Origin: Tolypeutes matacus
Taxonomy: Eukaryota > Chordata > Mammalia > Cingulata > Chlamyphoridae
Length of the DNA: 64,000 nt
NCBI GenBank assembly: GCA_026826555.1
Contig: JAKSZT010053887.1
Coordinates: 63,969,373 to 64,033,372, forward strand
Direction of reading: 5' to 3'
The position numbers were made by a program, and so were the translations under genes. Under the pieces are notes generated by a model, which was not told the DNA's origin, did not search any database, and was given only the letters and a program-made list of their open reading frames with translations. Positions within the stretch are counted from its first letter, which is position 1, and the number at the start of each line of letters is the position of its first letter. Positions 36,304 to 46,674 of the stretch are shown here, in pieces.

Positions 36304-37010
36304 ATGTCCTCAGAAATATTGTTGCTTTTGGTTTTGCATACTTCAGCAGTTTGTGATACCTAGCTGAGATGTGCATAAAAGCAACATGGGAATCCCAGTG
36401 GGTTCCGTGTAATATTTTGGGTAATCTAAGCACCTCTTGAAATATATGTATATATATATATAAATAACATTTTTGTAAGCAAATACACATATATGCATAT
36501 ATATTTATATATCATTTTGCAAATGTTTGTATGTATTGTGAGAATTTTGATTTTTACCCATAATAAAAAAAAAAAAAAAAAAGGAAAAAAAATAAATAAA
36601 ATAAAAAAAAAATAAAAAAAAAAAACAAAAAAAAAACAAAAAAAACTTACTAAATGGCTTCCCCACTCCATTTTAAATCTCTTAGTCATAGTAATTCCAT
36701 TTAGTTTTATCTTTTCTCATGTCTCCCTCATGATCAAGATATTTTCATGAAAGCATCGCTGGTCAACATATGGTATTAATCCCAACTTGGCAGCAGGAAG
36801 CTCATCCCTGGAGCCCTGACCCATGCAGCAGGGAGGTTGTGGGTTTTTTGTAGAGCCTGGCTTAGAGAGTGGCCACATTTGAGCATCAAGGAGGTTCTCA
36901 GGGAGTGACTCTTCTGCATTGGTTATAGTTAAGCTTAGCCTTGTTATAAGTTTTATGAGTACAAACTTCAAGATTAAGGGAGGGTCTGGCACATTCACAC
37001 GACTTAGGGG
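36304..37010 (-). mobile_element. Old antisense copy of the L1-type 3'-UTR family, interrupted by a younger copy
   Basis: 36648-36720 (CTCTTAGTCATAGTAATTCC), 36767-36870 (TGGTATTAATCCCAAC, GCTCATCCCTGGAG) and 36857-36930 (TGGCTTAGAGAGTGGCCACA, TTTGAGCATCAAGGAGG) align in order with the reverse strand of the second unit of the young element (as seen at 52690-52910). The part 36304-36383 lies on the other side of the insertion at 36384-36647 and matches 37819-37870. It is clearly more diverged than the young copies. Confidence 0.6.
36384..36647 (+). mobile_element. Young 3'-end copy of the L1-type 3'-UTR family
   Basis: It begins ACATGGGAATCCCAGTGGG, continues GTAATATTTTGGGTAATCTA and a short TA run, then the same terminal block as the 7.4-kb element (ACATTTTTGTAAGCAAATAC, TTTGATTTTTACCCATAATA) and a tail of about 80 mostly A residues. 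Only the last 200 or so bases of the family are present, so it is a severe 5' truncation. No clear target duplication is visible. Confidence 0.8.
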
Positions 37011-37810
37011 ATAGTTGCAGCTGTTAGAGATGAGACAGCAAAAGTAACATTAATAATTATAATAAAAAAATGATTGGCAAGGTTTGAAATATGCTATAAA
37101 TTAAGTTTTAAGATCTAGCCAGCATATTTTCAAATATGATATTCTAGTTAAAGCTTTAGCCATATAATCAGTGATTTCCATATGTCCTGTTAACAAGAAC
37201 ATTTTTTATTGAACTTATGCAAATAATTATGTTTTCATGTAAATAAGAATATTTAATAAGTGTTTTTGCATTCTAGAGGATCAGATAGAAAGAAAACAAT
37301 ACATGTTTTGTGAGTTATAGATGGCTTAAGGGAAAGCAAAAGGAACCCTTTGTATTTAAAAAAATTAAATATTCAGCAATATTTTGAACACAATACATAA
37401 TCACTTTTTATCAATTCATTTAATCTTCATTCTTATTCTGCTTGATCTTGTGTTAGCAATATCATGAACATATCAGCTTTCCATTAGACTTTTTGGAAAT
37501 CTTTTGTCAGTCCCATGGTATGGTCGTAAATTTCTTTAAACAATGTTATTAGATGCTAGTGCCCTAGAGTACCCCCACAGTGCTTTCCACAGGTCTCTGA
37601 GACAGGATTTTTTTTTTTCGAAGAAGTATTTTGGCCTCTAGCTGATTGCAGGTGTTTTTCAGAAAACACTAGAATAAAATAAGAAAAAAATATTTATGGA
37701 TTACAAAAGACTTAAAACATAAAAAACAAAGAATATCTACGGTTAACTTTTTACTATATAAGTGAAAGAACTGAGAGTTTTTAAATAAAATATGTCCTTG
37801 TGACATGTAA
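37011..37810. other. No gene recognised
   Basis: AT-rich sequence between two old repeats. A T10 run is at 37609-37618. No coding or RNA signal. Confidence 0.4.
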
Positions 37811-37818
37811 CATATTTT

Positions 37819-37995
37819 ATGTCCTCAGAAATATTGTTGCTTTTGGTTTTGCATACTTTGGCAGTTTGTAATATCTGAGTAAGAGGTACATCAGAGTTAA
37901 CTTCCTGAATTGCCTCCCAAGTCCATTTTAAATTGGTTTGCCATAGTAAATTCATTTTGTTTGTGCCTTTTTCTCACATATGGTTTCTAGCTTCT
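37819..37995 (-). mobile_element. Second old antisense piece of the L1-type 3'-UTR family
   Basis: A 40-base block here is identical to 36304-36343, and the following CCAAGTCCATTTTAAATTGG and GCCATAGTAAATTCATTTTG parallel 36655-36710. The two pieces are therefore copies of the same subfamily or one duplication of the other. Confidence 0.55.
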
Positions 37996-38029
37996 ATATG
38001 TCAGATAGATTCAAGTTGCCTGTTGCTGT

Positions 38030-38640
38030 AATTATGGTCATCTAGCTGCCAAATATACTTCCATTAAGAGCATATATTGCAATGTGTCTATTCTACTGTT
38101 GATAGATAAAACATGTTGTTTCCATTTTTTAAAACTAATAGTATTAAAACTTCTATGGTTATTTTTGTATCCATCTTTTCTGGACATTTGTGATCACTTC
38201 TCTTGATGACATTCAAACACATTTGCTAAGTCATAAAGTAAAATTGCTGAGTCATAGGTAAAACTGAGATAGTTGATAACTTTTTGTTGTTATTAAGCCC
38301 GTATCAGATATAAGATTTTCACCATTTCTCTTATTCTGGAGGCTGTCTTTTCACTTTCTTATGTTTTTTTGATGTACAAAAGTTTTAATTTGATAAAGTA
38401 GAATTTATTTTTTTGTTGTTGCTTCTGCATTTGGTATCATATCTAAGAATCCACTGCCACATCCAATGTCATGAAGATTTGCCTCTATATTATCTTCTAA
38501 GAATTTTATGGTTTTAGCTCTTATATTCAGGTCCTTGATCCATTCTTAGTTAATTTTTAAGTATGGTGTGAGGTAGGAGTCCACCTTTATTCTTCTGCAT
38601 GTAGATAGGATAGTGTATATTTCTTGGGAGTGAACAAGAG
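38030..38640 (-). mobile_element. L1 ORF2 C-terminal fragment, antisense
   Basis: Phrases such as TTAAGCCCGTATCAGATATA, GGCTGTCTTTTCACTTTCTT, TTTTATGGTTTTAGCTCTTA and GGTCCTTGATCCATTCTTAG are the reverse complement of the L1 ORF2 C-terminal region. It is truncated at both ends and decayed. Confidence 0.8.
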
Positions 38641-38849
38641 ATATGATAAAGACATAAAGGCTATAAAGTTAACAATAATATTATATACCTTAACCTGGGT
38701 GGTATAGACTACACTTTATGATGATTAAAGCAATGCATTCATTTTCACTATAAAAAGTTCAGTAACTTCTGACAATGCTGTGAATGACTACAGTAACTTC
38801 AAATACCAATTGCAATGCAATTCACTTCTAGCTCTTACTACCTAGAATT

Positions 38850-39600
38850 AGGCCAGACTCCACAGGTTAAGGACAATCCTCCACAAGCCTGTCCTCACTA
38901 AGTTATCAGCCACATTCTTGGAGGCACCCAGTGCTGCTTTTACTTCTGACAAACTGGTTACAATTTGGGGATTCACACCACCCAGTCAGGTTTGATAATT
39001 TGCTAGAATGACTCACAGAACTCACTGAAAACACTATACTTATAGTTATTATTTTATTATAGTAAAAGGATGCAACTAAGAAGCCAGAAGAAGACATGTA
39101 TAGGGCAAGGTTTGGAAGGATCTCAAACTCAAGCTTCTGTGCCTTCTCCACCTGGAGTCAGAATGTGTCACCCTCCAGGCACAGTGATGTGTATTAATCC
39201 TGGAAGCTCACTTGGGTTTTGAGTGTCCAGAGTTTATATGGGGTGTCATTATATAGGCATGATTGGTGGAATCAGTGACCAGGTGGTTGAACTCAACCTC
39301 CATCCCCTCCCTTTCTAGAGGTTGGATAGATAGTGCTGATATGACACGGCTCAAAGGCTCAATGCTTCAGCCCCCTAATACTATGGTTGGTCTTCCTGGT
39401 GTGGCCAGCCCTCACACTGAGTTTAGAGATATGCCGAGCCCCACCTTGTCATCTTTTGAGCATATGAATCATCAGGAGTGGTCCTGGACCCACCACAAAT
39501 AACAAAACACTTCTATCACTGGAAATTCCAAATATTTAGAAGAACTGGAGACAAAGAACAGCCTTAGTTCTTTATTATACAATTCTATATATTCTTTAAG
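38850..39600 (-). mobile_element. ERVL-type LTR, antisense, family uncertain
   Basis: The order AATGACTCACAGAACTCACT, a TTATTTTATTATAGTAAAAGGATGCAA-like region, GGGCAAGGTTTGGAAGG, AGGCATGATTGGTGGAATCA, GTTGAACTCAACCTCCATCC and TATGGTTGGTCTTCCTGG follows a common class III LTR consensus in reverse. The AATAAA-like signal expected for the sense strand is not obvious. The open frame at 39263-39502 lies wholly inside this repeat. Confidence 0.55.
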
Positions 39601-39980
39601 ATATGTGATACATTTTATAGTGAAGTTGTCTTAAAAAGTTTACCACAAGAATTTTCCATGTTATTATGCTGACTTAATAGTTGTCTGATAAATTGTTCAG
39701 GTATGGTTTTATAAAGATTTTTAAAAATCTAGATATTTAGATGGCTTCTAATTTTCTCCCACTATGAAAAATAATGGAAAGAAACTTTCTATTTACATAG
39801 TGTGTAGTTACTTAGGATGTAATCAATATAAGTATAATAATATTGAGTCTAATTCCATTAAATATAACATTTAATTTTACCTTGGACTCATGTATTTTCC
39901 AATAGTTTTCTTCAAACTGACAAATGATGCCATTAGTTTAGGCTTTCTCAAGGGAAGAGTGTTAACAGTGAATTAAAATA
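39601..39980. other. No feature recognised
   Basis: AT-rich spacer between the LTR-like block and the next SINE. Confidence 0.4.
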
Positions 39981-39994
39981 AGTATACAATTTTA

Positions 39995-40198
39995 TTTATT
40001 TTATTTATTTATTTATTTATTTTTTTAAAAGATTTTATTTATTTATTCATCCATCCCCCCCTTGCTGCTTGTGCTCGCTGGGTCAGCCAACCACGCCGTG
40101 CCGGCGGGCCCGCCTCCACCAGGAGGCCCCGGGAACCGAACCCGGAGCCTCCCATATGGTAAACGGGAGCCCCACTGATTGAGCCACAGCCGCCTCCC
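39995..40198 (-). mobile_element. DAS SINE, antisense
   Basis: TTTA-rich tail at left, GC-rich body with GCCGTGCCGGCGGGCCCGCC, B box reverse complement in GGGAACCGAACCCGG, and head end GAGCCACAGCCGCCTCCC. The perfect duplication AGTATACAATTTTA flanks it (39981-39994 and 40199-40212). It is nearly unmutated and close in sequence to the sense copy at 41047-41233. Confidence 0.93.
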
Positions 40199-40212
40199 AG
40201 TATACAATTTTA

Positions 40213-41029
40213 AAGCATTGAAAGTAATAAAAAATAGTTATCCCTATGTGTACATTGTCTCAGACCAGTGTTTTTGTAGGACCCCATCTCTATTAAAAAT
40301 ATTTTAAAATTTGTTCAAAATTCATGGTCATCTGTGAGGTACAATAATTTTTTCCATGAAGTTTTAGAATAAAGGGTAGAGAAGAACTACTTGGATATTT
40401 GTTTATTGCTCAGTCAGGCATTATCTCCTTCTATTCAGGTCTAGGAACCATCTCTTTGTCTAGGAAAACCACTCCTGGTTAATTTCATATCTTCCACTGC
40501 AAGGGTCAGGCTAGCAATGCTGTTCTTACAATGCCATGGATCTTTGGACCCTGTTCGTACTGAAACAATATGGAATTCCTTGTCTTTGCAGTTTACTAAT
40601 CCATGTATTTAATAAATCATTATTTTTCACACTGACTTATTCTTTCTGTCATCCCATAACTCTCTTAAGAGTTGTTACTGTACTTCATAATGATGACAAC
40701 AAGTTAAAACGCAACATATGCAGGAAAATATGAGCTACCATAAATTTTCAGGTCATGTTAAATGTATTGTCTCAGATTTTATAACATGAACTCTATTTTT
40801 AAACTTTTAAATCCTAGTCACTGCACCCAGAATGTGATATCTTTCAATACTGTCCACACCACTGGCTTCCACAGAGTACCATCAGTGGGAGAAGAGGTGA
40901 GGTATTCAGTACACAGTGTGGAGAGTAGTTCTATTTAAGCAGAGAGTCTGCTTCTCATTCAGTATGGCTTAAGACCAAACTAGAGGAATTAGTATCATCA
41001 TTCAATTAGAGGCAAGAGAGGACAATGAT
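40213..41029. other. No gene recognised
   Basis: Spacer between two opposed SINEs. The 65-codon frame at 40536-40733 has no family resemblance. Confidence 0.45.
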
Positions 41030-41046
41030 AGAAAGGCCATTGTCCT

Positions 41047-41233
41047 GGGAAGCGGCTGTGGCTCAATCAGTGGGGCTCCCGTTTGCCATGTGGGAGGCCC
41101 CGGGTTCGGTTCCCGGGGCCTCCTGGTGAGGGCAGGCCCGCCCGCGCGGCGTGGTTGGCTGGCCCGGTGAGCACAGGCAGCGAGGTGGGGGATAAATGAA
41201 TAAATAAATAAAAAAATCTAAAAAAAAAAAAAA
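41047..41233 (+). mobile_element. DAS SINE, sense, with intact Pol III boxes
   Basis: Starts GGGAAGCGGCTGTGGCTCAA. A box TGGCTCAATCAGTGG is at 41059-41073 and B box GGTTCGGTTCC at 41103-41113, so the internal RNA polymerase III promoter looks intact. The GC-rich body is followed by an ATAAATA-rich then A-rich tail. The 17-bp perfect duplication AGAAAGGCCATTGTCCT (41030-41046 and 41234-41250) bounds it. This is a young insertion and the reference copy for the other SINEs in the window. Confidence 0.95.
41059..41113 (+). promoter_or_regulatory. Internal RNA polymerase III promoter (A and B boxes) of the DAS SINE
   Basis: The A box (TGGCTCAATCAGTGG) and B box (GGTTCGGTTCC, one change from GGTTCGANNCC) are spaced as in a tRNA. 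This could direct transcription, but activity depends on flanks that cannot be judged here. Confidence 0.7.
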
Positions 41234-41250
41234 AGAAAGGCCATTGTCCT

Positions 41251-42439
41251 TTATAAAATATAATGCAGTAGAATAAGTGATGTGTAAGAGATAAGAATAT
41301 AATGTTATAGAAGTACATGGGAAAATTTAACCACTTCCTCTGATTTATGATCAGAGTTTAGCTCTTTTTTTTTTTTTTTTTATCTGTGCAGCTACCAATT
41401 TCTGTTATATATTTACTTCCCTTCAGGATTTTAATCTTCCATTGGATGTCTAATAGGTTCCGTGAAATTAACCTGATTCAGTTTTCCAGTTTTCCCCATT
41501 TCATTAAAATCCCAGTCAGGAATCCAAACACAAGCATAAAGCAACCAGAAAGAACTGTTTAAACAAATAATATCACCTTTCTCCCCTGCTGAAAATATTA
41601 TACGTCACTTATTACACTGCGTTATATTTTATTTGTTTACTCAAATTCTTCTGCCATTTAACTGCAACTACTTCGTTGCTTAGTAATCTTTCCATTCAAA
41701 GCACTAGCCAGAGGACTGACTAACAGCAGAAGTTCAGTAAATACTTATAAATAAACGAATTTAGTTTGAGGTGGGAAATTAAAAGGTAAAATAATTCCAT
41801 ATATGCTGCCAAAGAATTTATTGTTATTATTATTTTTTGCTTTTATGATTCAGATTTCAAATTGTGTAGAACAGTTTGGTGTGTTCAGAGACTGGTAAGG
41901 AGCCAAAGTAGATTACTGAGGAACAGTAGCAAGACTTAAAAGAGTTTCTTTGGATGGAATTCAAATCCACCATAATGTATAGTGAGTCACAGGAGATGCA
42001 AATTATTTACACTTGAAGTAAGCAATGTAGAATTTCCTTTACTGTATCAAGTCACTATATTTTGTTCCACACTTAATTACTTATATTGCTCTATGTAGAT
42101 TGCGCAGACATATGTAAAGTTTAGGGTAATACCTCAAGTTTAATCATCAGAATGTGAAAGTTTAAGTGTGAATGAGAAGTAACTGTCCAGGTTTAGTTCA
42201 CAAAACAAGTCTTTAGTGCTGGAAGATTGGATAAAATGTTCTTTAATAAACTTCTAGTTATGTCAGCAATTAGTATCTTTTAATGGAACTGTCAAGGGTA
42301 TCCCTGTTAAGGATTAACTATAATGTAGGTTTTTAATAGAAACCTTTGATCAAATTAGGAAAAATGCCATTCTATTGCTAGATTTCTAAAAATAATTTTA
42401 TTATATTGATACTTGGTTGTCAATTCTACTATATTCTTC
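41251..42439. other. No gene recognised
   Basis: AT-rich sequence with a T17 run at about 41365-41381. No frame or repeat consensus is clear. Confidence 0.4.
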
Positions 42440-43194
42440 GCATCATCTAGGATGTTGATAATTTGTTTAACTTTTAATCTTTTACTATTCATTATAGCAT
42501 TATTAGATACCCTAATAATTGACTCAGTTTTGATTTACTAAGTTTAACTCTATTTATTCAAGATATGTTAGCATTTTATATACTGTTGTATTTGATTTGT
42601 TAATATTTTATTTCAAATCTTTATGTGTACATTCATAAATAAAATTTAACCATGAAGTTTTTATTTATGATTTTCTTGTGTGTCTGTGGCTGCTGATTTA
42701 AGCTAGCCTTTTATAATTATTTGGAAAATATTTGAAATTTTTATATAATTAGCAATTTAAATAGTATATATATATATATTATACATTTTCTTGTAGCTTC
42801 ACTCTAAAATTATCCATGAGTGCTGGTTTTATCATAGATAAATTGACTCTTCAATTTCTTCTATGCTTTTGAACTAATCAGAGTTTTAATTCGTGAACTC
42901 AATTTTTTCCTTTGAAAAGATTTTATAATATAGTGCAATAACTTGCACATGAGAACATTTTCTCAATCACTTATTAAATTTTTTGTATTCAATGTTATTT
43001 TTGTGTTTCTTCTTTCTTTTTTTCTTGGCCAACATTTTTAGATAGTTGCCAATTTTAAAATTCTTTCCAAAGATCCTGTTTCTGATTTGATTTCAATTGT
43101 TCATGATAGTTGGCTTATTATTGAATTAATTCTTAAATTTATATTTACTTAAGTACTTCTCTAGACCTTGGTTTATTTTTTACCAATTAAGAAT
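42440..43194 (-). mobile_element. Probable old L1 ORF2 fragment, antisense
   Basis: T-rich sequence with phrases like TTTTTTTCTTGGCCAAC, AAAGATCCTGTTTCTGATTT and GTTGGCTTATTATTGAATT resembles strongly decayed antisense L1 ORF2. It also has a TA run at 42766-42779. Support is weaker than for the next segment. Confidence 0.4.
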
Positions 43195-43895
43195 TAATTT
43201 CTACCCACATCCTTGCTCCTGGTTACCTGTATTCTAATTTCTGACTCTATAAACTTACATATTCTAATTATTTCATGTAAGTAAGACTAAACAATATTTG
43301 TCCTTTAGCATCTGAAATATTTCACTCCACATGATGTCTTCAAGGTTCTTCCATGTTGAGCTAATATCAGTGCTTCATTTTTTTTTCCGGGTATCAGGAC
43401 TGGGAATTGAACATAGAACCTTGTTATATGGGAAGCTGGTGCTGAGACACATGGGCTCCCCTGAGTAGGTTTTTTCATTTGTTTGCTTGTTGTTTTGTTT
43501 CGTTTTTAGGAGGCACTGGGGATCGAACCCAAGATCTCCCATGTGGGAAACAGGTACTCAACTGCTTGAGCCACATCCACTCCCCTTCATTCATTTTTAT
43601 AGCTAAATAATCTTCCATTGTAAGTCTATATCACATTTTGTTTATCCATTCATCCACTGAATGACACTGGGTTGTGAATAATGCTACTAAGAATATTGGC
43701 ATACAAATACCTGTTTAAGTCCCTACTGTCAATTCTTTTGGGTACCTACCCAGAAGTGGGATTGCTGGGTCATATGGTAATTTTATACTTAACATTCCGA
43801 GGAACCACCAAACTATTTTTCACAGTAGTTGAACAATTTTACATTCCCACCAGCAATGCACAAGGTATTTTCTGTATATTGGTATCTTATATCAT
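43195..43895 (-). mobile_element. L1 3' region, antisense, split by a SINE
   Basis: Before the SINE: TTTCACTCCACATGATGTCT, TCAAGGTTCTTCCATGTTG. After it: TTTTATAGCTAAATAATCTT, GTTTATCCATTCATCC, TCTTTTGGGTACCTACCC and TGGGATTGCTGGGTCATAT. These are the reverse complement of the L1 ORF2 end. The SINE at 43380-43584 interrupts it. Confidence 0.85.
43380..43584 (-). mobile_element. DAS SINE dimer, antisense, inside L1
   Basis: Two tRNA-like blocks in reverse (GACTGGGAATTGAACATAGA, then GCACTGGGGATCGAACCC) are joined by a T-rich spacer near 43465-43510, and the head end reads GAGCCACATCCACTCCC. The short duplication CTTCATT flanks it (43373-43379 and 43585-43591). The left block is more mutated than the right. 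Dimeric DAS SINEs are a described subfamily. Confidence 0.85.
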
Positions 43896-44150
43896 ATAAG
43901 AATAAAGTTTATCTCATTGTTTTCTCTCTTAAAATCATTCTTGTCTTTGCAGCAATTGTACAAATTGTGACCTGCAGTTTAAATTCAATGATTCAGTTCA
44001 ATGCAGTAATTCACTTTAGTTAAAAATCAATAAATCTACCTTGAAGTATACCATGTGCTTTTATCTGGGTATTTGTTTTTAATGCTGCTATTGTATATTG
44101 TTGTTAATTTTGTTTGTCTGAAATAATAGAGGAATCTTTGTGAAATACCA

Positions 44151-44245
44151 CAGATCTATTTATCTACCTAGATAGACAGATCTATCTAAATAGATCTATC
44201 TATCATCTATCTATCCTATATAGCTATTTATGTATTTATAGATAT
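44151..44245 (+). repeat. Imperfect (TCTA)n microsatellite
   Basis: TCTA/GATA units with interruptions form a 95-bp simple-sequence tract. Confidence 0.85.
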
Positions 44246-44419
44246 AGCAGGTAAATAAAAAGTATTTTCACATTATATCAGCATAACTCAAAGCATGTAT
44301 AATATTGCATATATGTGTATATTATGTAAAGTGCAAGAGAGATTTACTAGTAACTATACTCATTTGTTACCAGAAAGCAATATCAAGTACAAGAAAAAAA
44401 TCAGAAGATAGAGATTTTT

Positions 44420-44560
44420 AGTCATGACTCTAGAATCTAGGCATTGTAATAATGGAGCTAGTCATTCAGGTTTTCTAAACTTCAGTTTCTGTATCTATAA
44501 AATATGAATTACAGTATTAAATTCTAGTTTAAGAGCTATTTTTGGTATTTAAAACAAAAA
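44420..44560 (+). mobile_element. MIR SINE fragment, sense
   Basis: Contains CTAAACTTCAGTTTCTGTAT and CTATAAAATATGAATTACAG, tracking the MIR phrase CTCAGTTTCCTCATCTGTAAAATG. Confidence 0.6.
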
Positions 44561-44689
44561 ATGTTTATACGTTATTAAGAATTAAAAAGGGATTAAATCT
44601 TTAAAAATTCTTGTCAGTGAGCCCAAAGCTCAACCTAAATATAAGAGTTAAATAATATTAAAATGTATTCCAATGTAGTAGAAAATAAT

Positions 44690-44850
44690 TCTGGATTCAG
44701 GATCTGCTTCAGACATTTAAAAAGTCAATTGACCTTGAGTAAGTATATGAGTATTTATTTTCTCATCCTTACAAAGCGAATAACAACAGCTGCCCTTTCT
44801 AAGCAACTTAGACTCTTTTGAAGACCCAAGTAAATTAAAGTGAAACAATT
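44690..44850 (+). mobile_element. MIR SINE fragment, sense
   Basis: Contains AATTCTGGATTCAGGATCTG, AATTGACCTTGAGTAAGT and TATTTTCTCATCCTTACAAA, tracking the MIR order (CTGGAGTCAG, GTGACCTTGGGCAAGT, TTTCCTCATCTGTAAA). Confidence 0.55.
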
Positions 44851-45729
44851 GTATATATTAATATGAGTTTGTTATTTAAAAATCATAAGACAAATAACAA
44901 ATTATTGAACCTTTAACACACAAAGACCTCAAATGCCTTCGGAGTTTGGAAGTGTGACAAATTTTGAGCCTGGGATGGCCAAAGAAAGCTTTATGGAGGA
45001 GGGATTGAAAGCAAACAGGAATGTATTATACCTCAGCCCATGGTTCAACATCTTATTATTGCATTCCTTTAATTTCAAAATCTAAACCAAATTAAGACAA
45101 ACTTGAAGGTCAGAGAAATGGCAGCAGAAGCTAACAGTTCCGTTTAATGAAATATTATTGTGTCATGCAGAAATGCAGAGTGCTGAAATAAGTTGTTAGT
45201 GTTTCATTTTATATTCTGTGAAGCTTATATCAGAAGAATTTAATAATCAGCAAAGACACCAAATTCATTATGAGTCAGAATAGTTTCTATTGCATTTCAA
45301 ATGCTACTTAATATCAAGAAAAGTAAAAGCAAAGATATAACAAAATATAATAATTTGATTTCCTTGTGTCTTGCCCTTGTCGCTTAACATTAATTTCACA
45401 AATTCAATGTAAATGACATTTCAAGTTCTGATGATTTTCAATTCCTTAAAGTCTATATTCTCTAAATATGCTATCACTGTATGGAGTCAACAAAAGTATT
45501 GCTGAAATTTTTATGAAATGACTTTTGAAATATTTTCTCTTTATTTTTTAACTCAAATTTTATGAAATTAGTTTTGTGACTAATAGTATCAATAATAAAA
45601 CTTTTTATAGAGGTCAATTCCATGTGAGTTATCAGTTCATGTAATTTATTATAAAATGTTATGATTATCTTTGTTAAAGTTATTTGTTTGGTGTTTCTTG
45701 TTTCCAAGACAACTCAACTTTTTTTATTT
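44851..45729. other. No gene recognised
   Basis: AT-rich; the 77-codon minus-strand frame at 45474-45707 is A/K-rich with no family match. Confidence 0.4.
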
Positions 45730-45744
45730 CTTTGTTCAGTTTTT

Positions 45745-46659
45745 TTTTTAAAGTATATTCTTCATACATGAACATACATAAACTATAAGTGTTTGGTAAA
45801 CATCATGAACTTACAAAATAAACATGCATAACATCATACAGTACTCCCACACATCACCCCCCAACCCCACAAACACTCTGCATTGTTGTGAAACATTTGT
45901 TAACAGATCATGAAAGAGCATCATCAAAGTATTATTACCAACTATAGTCCATATCTTCCTCCCCTATATATATATTTTTTAAGGATTTATTTATTTATTT
46001 ATTTACTTTTATCCATTTTTACAGCCCCCCCCCCCATTTTTGCTGTTTTTCTGTCCATTTACTGAGTGACTCTGTGTCTGTTTGCTGCCCTCTCTTCTCA
46101 TCCTCCTCCTCCTGTCTTCACTGGGATTAGATCCTTGGAAACTCCGATGTAGGAGAAAGGCATCCTACCACCTGTGCCACCTCTGTTCCTGTTTTTTTGG
46201 TGTGTCTCATCTTGGCTCTCCCTTGTGTCACTCTCCTGTTACATCATCATCCTGCTGCATGGCTCGTGGGGCCTGGTGGCGCACCTGCTTGCGGGGCTTG
46301 GCGGCATACCTGCACATGGGGCCTGGTGACCCACGTAGCTTCTATATTTTTCTTTTTTTAAATTTTTACCAGAGGTCCTGGGGATTGAACCCAAGTCCCT
46401 CCATATGGAAGATGGCCACCCAACCACCCAAGCCACATCCATCCCCCTACTATATCCCTCAAGGTTGACCAAAGATACCCAAAGTTAAAGTCTTTTCCCA
46501 AATAGGATTGTCATATAATAAATCAGTTTATCACCAGCATTCCAAAAACCAGACCTAGGGAGAAAAACTAGGTCTGGGGACACATGCATGGTTTCTAATA
46601 TAGCAAATGTTTCGCCTGTCCTGATTATCACAAAGTCAGGACAGCAAGAATATTCACAA
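45745..46659 (-). mobile_element. Antisense L1-type 3'-end element with a nested SINE
   Basis: It starts with poly(T) (reverse of a tail) and is flanked by CTTTGTTCAGTTTT at 45730-45743 and 46660-46673. Without the SINE the element is about 440 bp. In reverse it reads GACTATAGTTGGTAATAATA, TTAACAAATGTTTCAC, GGTGATGTGTGGGAG, which parallels the L1-type 3' unit at 63590-63720 (GACCATGGTTAGTAGCAATG, GTAACAAATGTACCACAC, GGTGAGGTATATGGG). It is therefore another variant of the same broad family. Confidence 0.6.
45975..46447 (-). mobile_element. Composite or chimeric DAS SINE, antisense
   Basis: TTTA-rich tail near 45980-46005, a decayed tRNA-like block (ACTGGGATTAGATCCTTGG), a GC-rich stretch (46255-46345), then a second T-rich run and a clearer tRNA-like block (CCTGGGGATTGAACCCAAG) ending GCCACATCCATCCCCC. 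Possible duplication around CCCCTA(C)TATAT. It could be one chimeric SINE or two insertions side by side. The 128-residue frame here is a by-product. Confidence 0.7.
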
Positions 46660-46674
46660 CTTTGTTCAGTTTTT

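Noticed and set aside
41047..41127. A tRNA gene, because of the A and B boxes
   Set aside because: It is the head of a SINE with an A-rich tail and target duplications, and the sequence does not close into a full acceptor stem.
46082..46468. A 128-residue frame as a gene
   Set aside because: It coincides with the antisense composite SINE and ends just beyond it.
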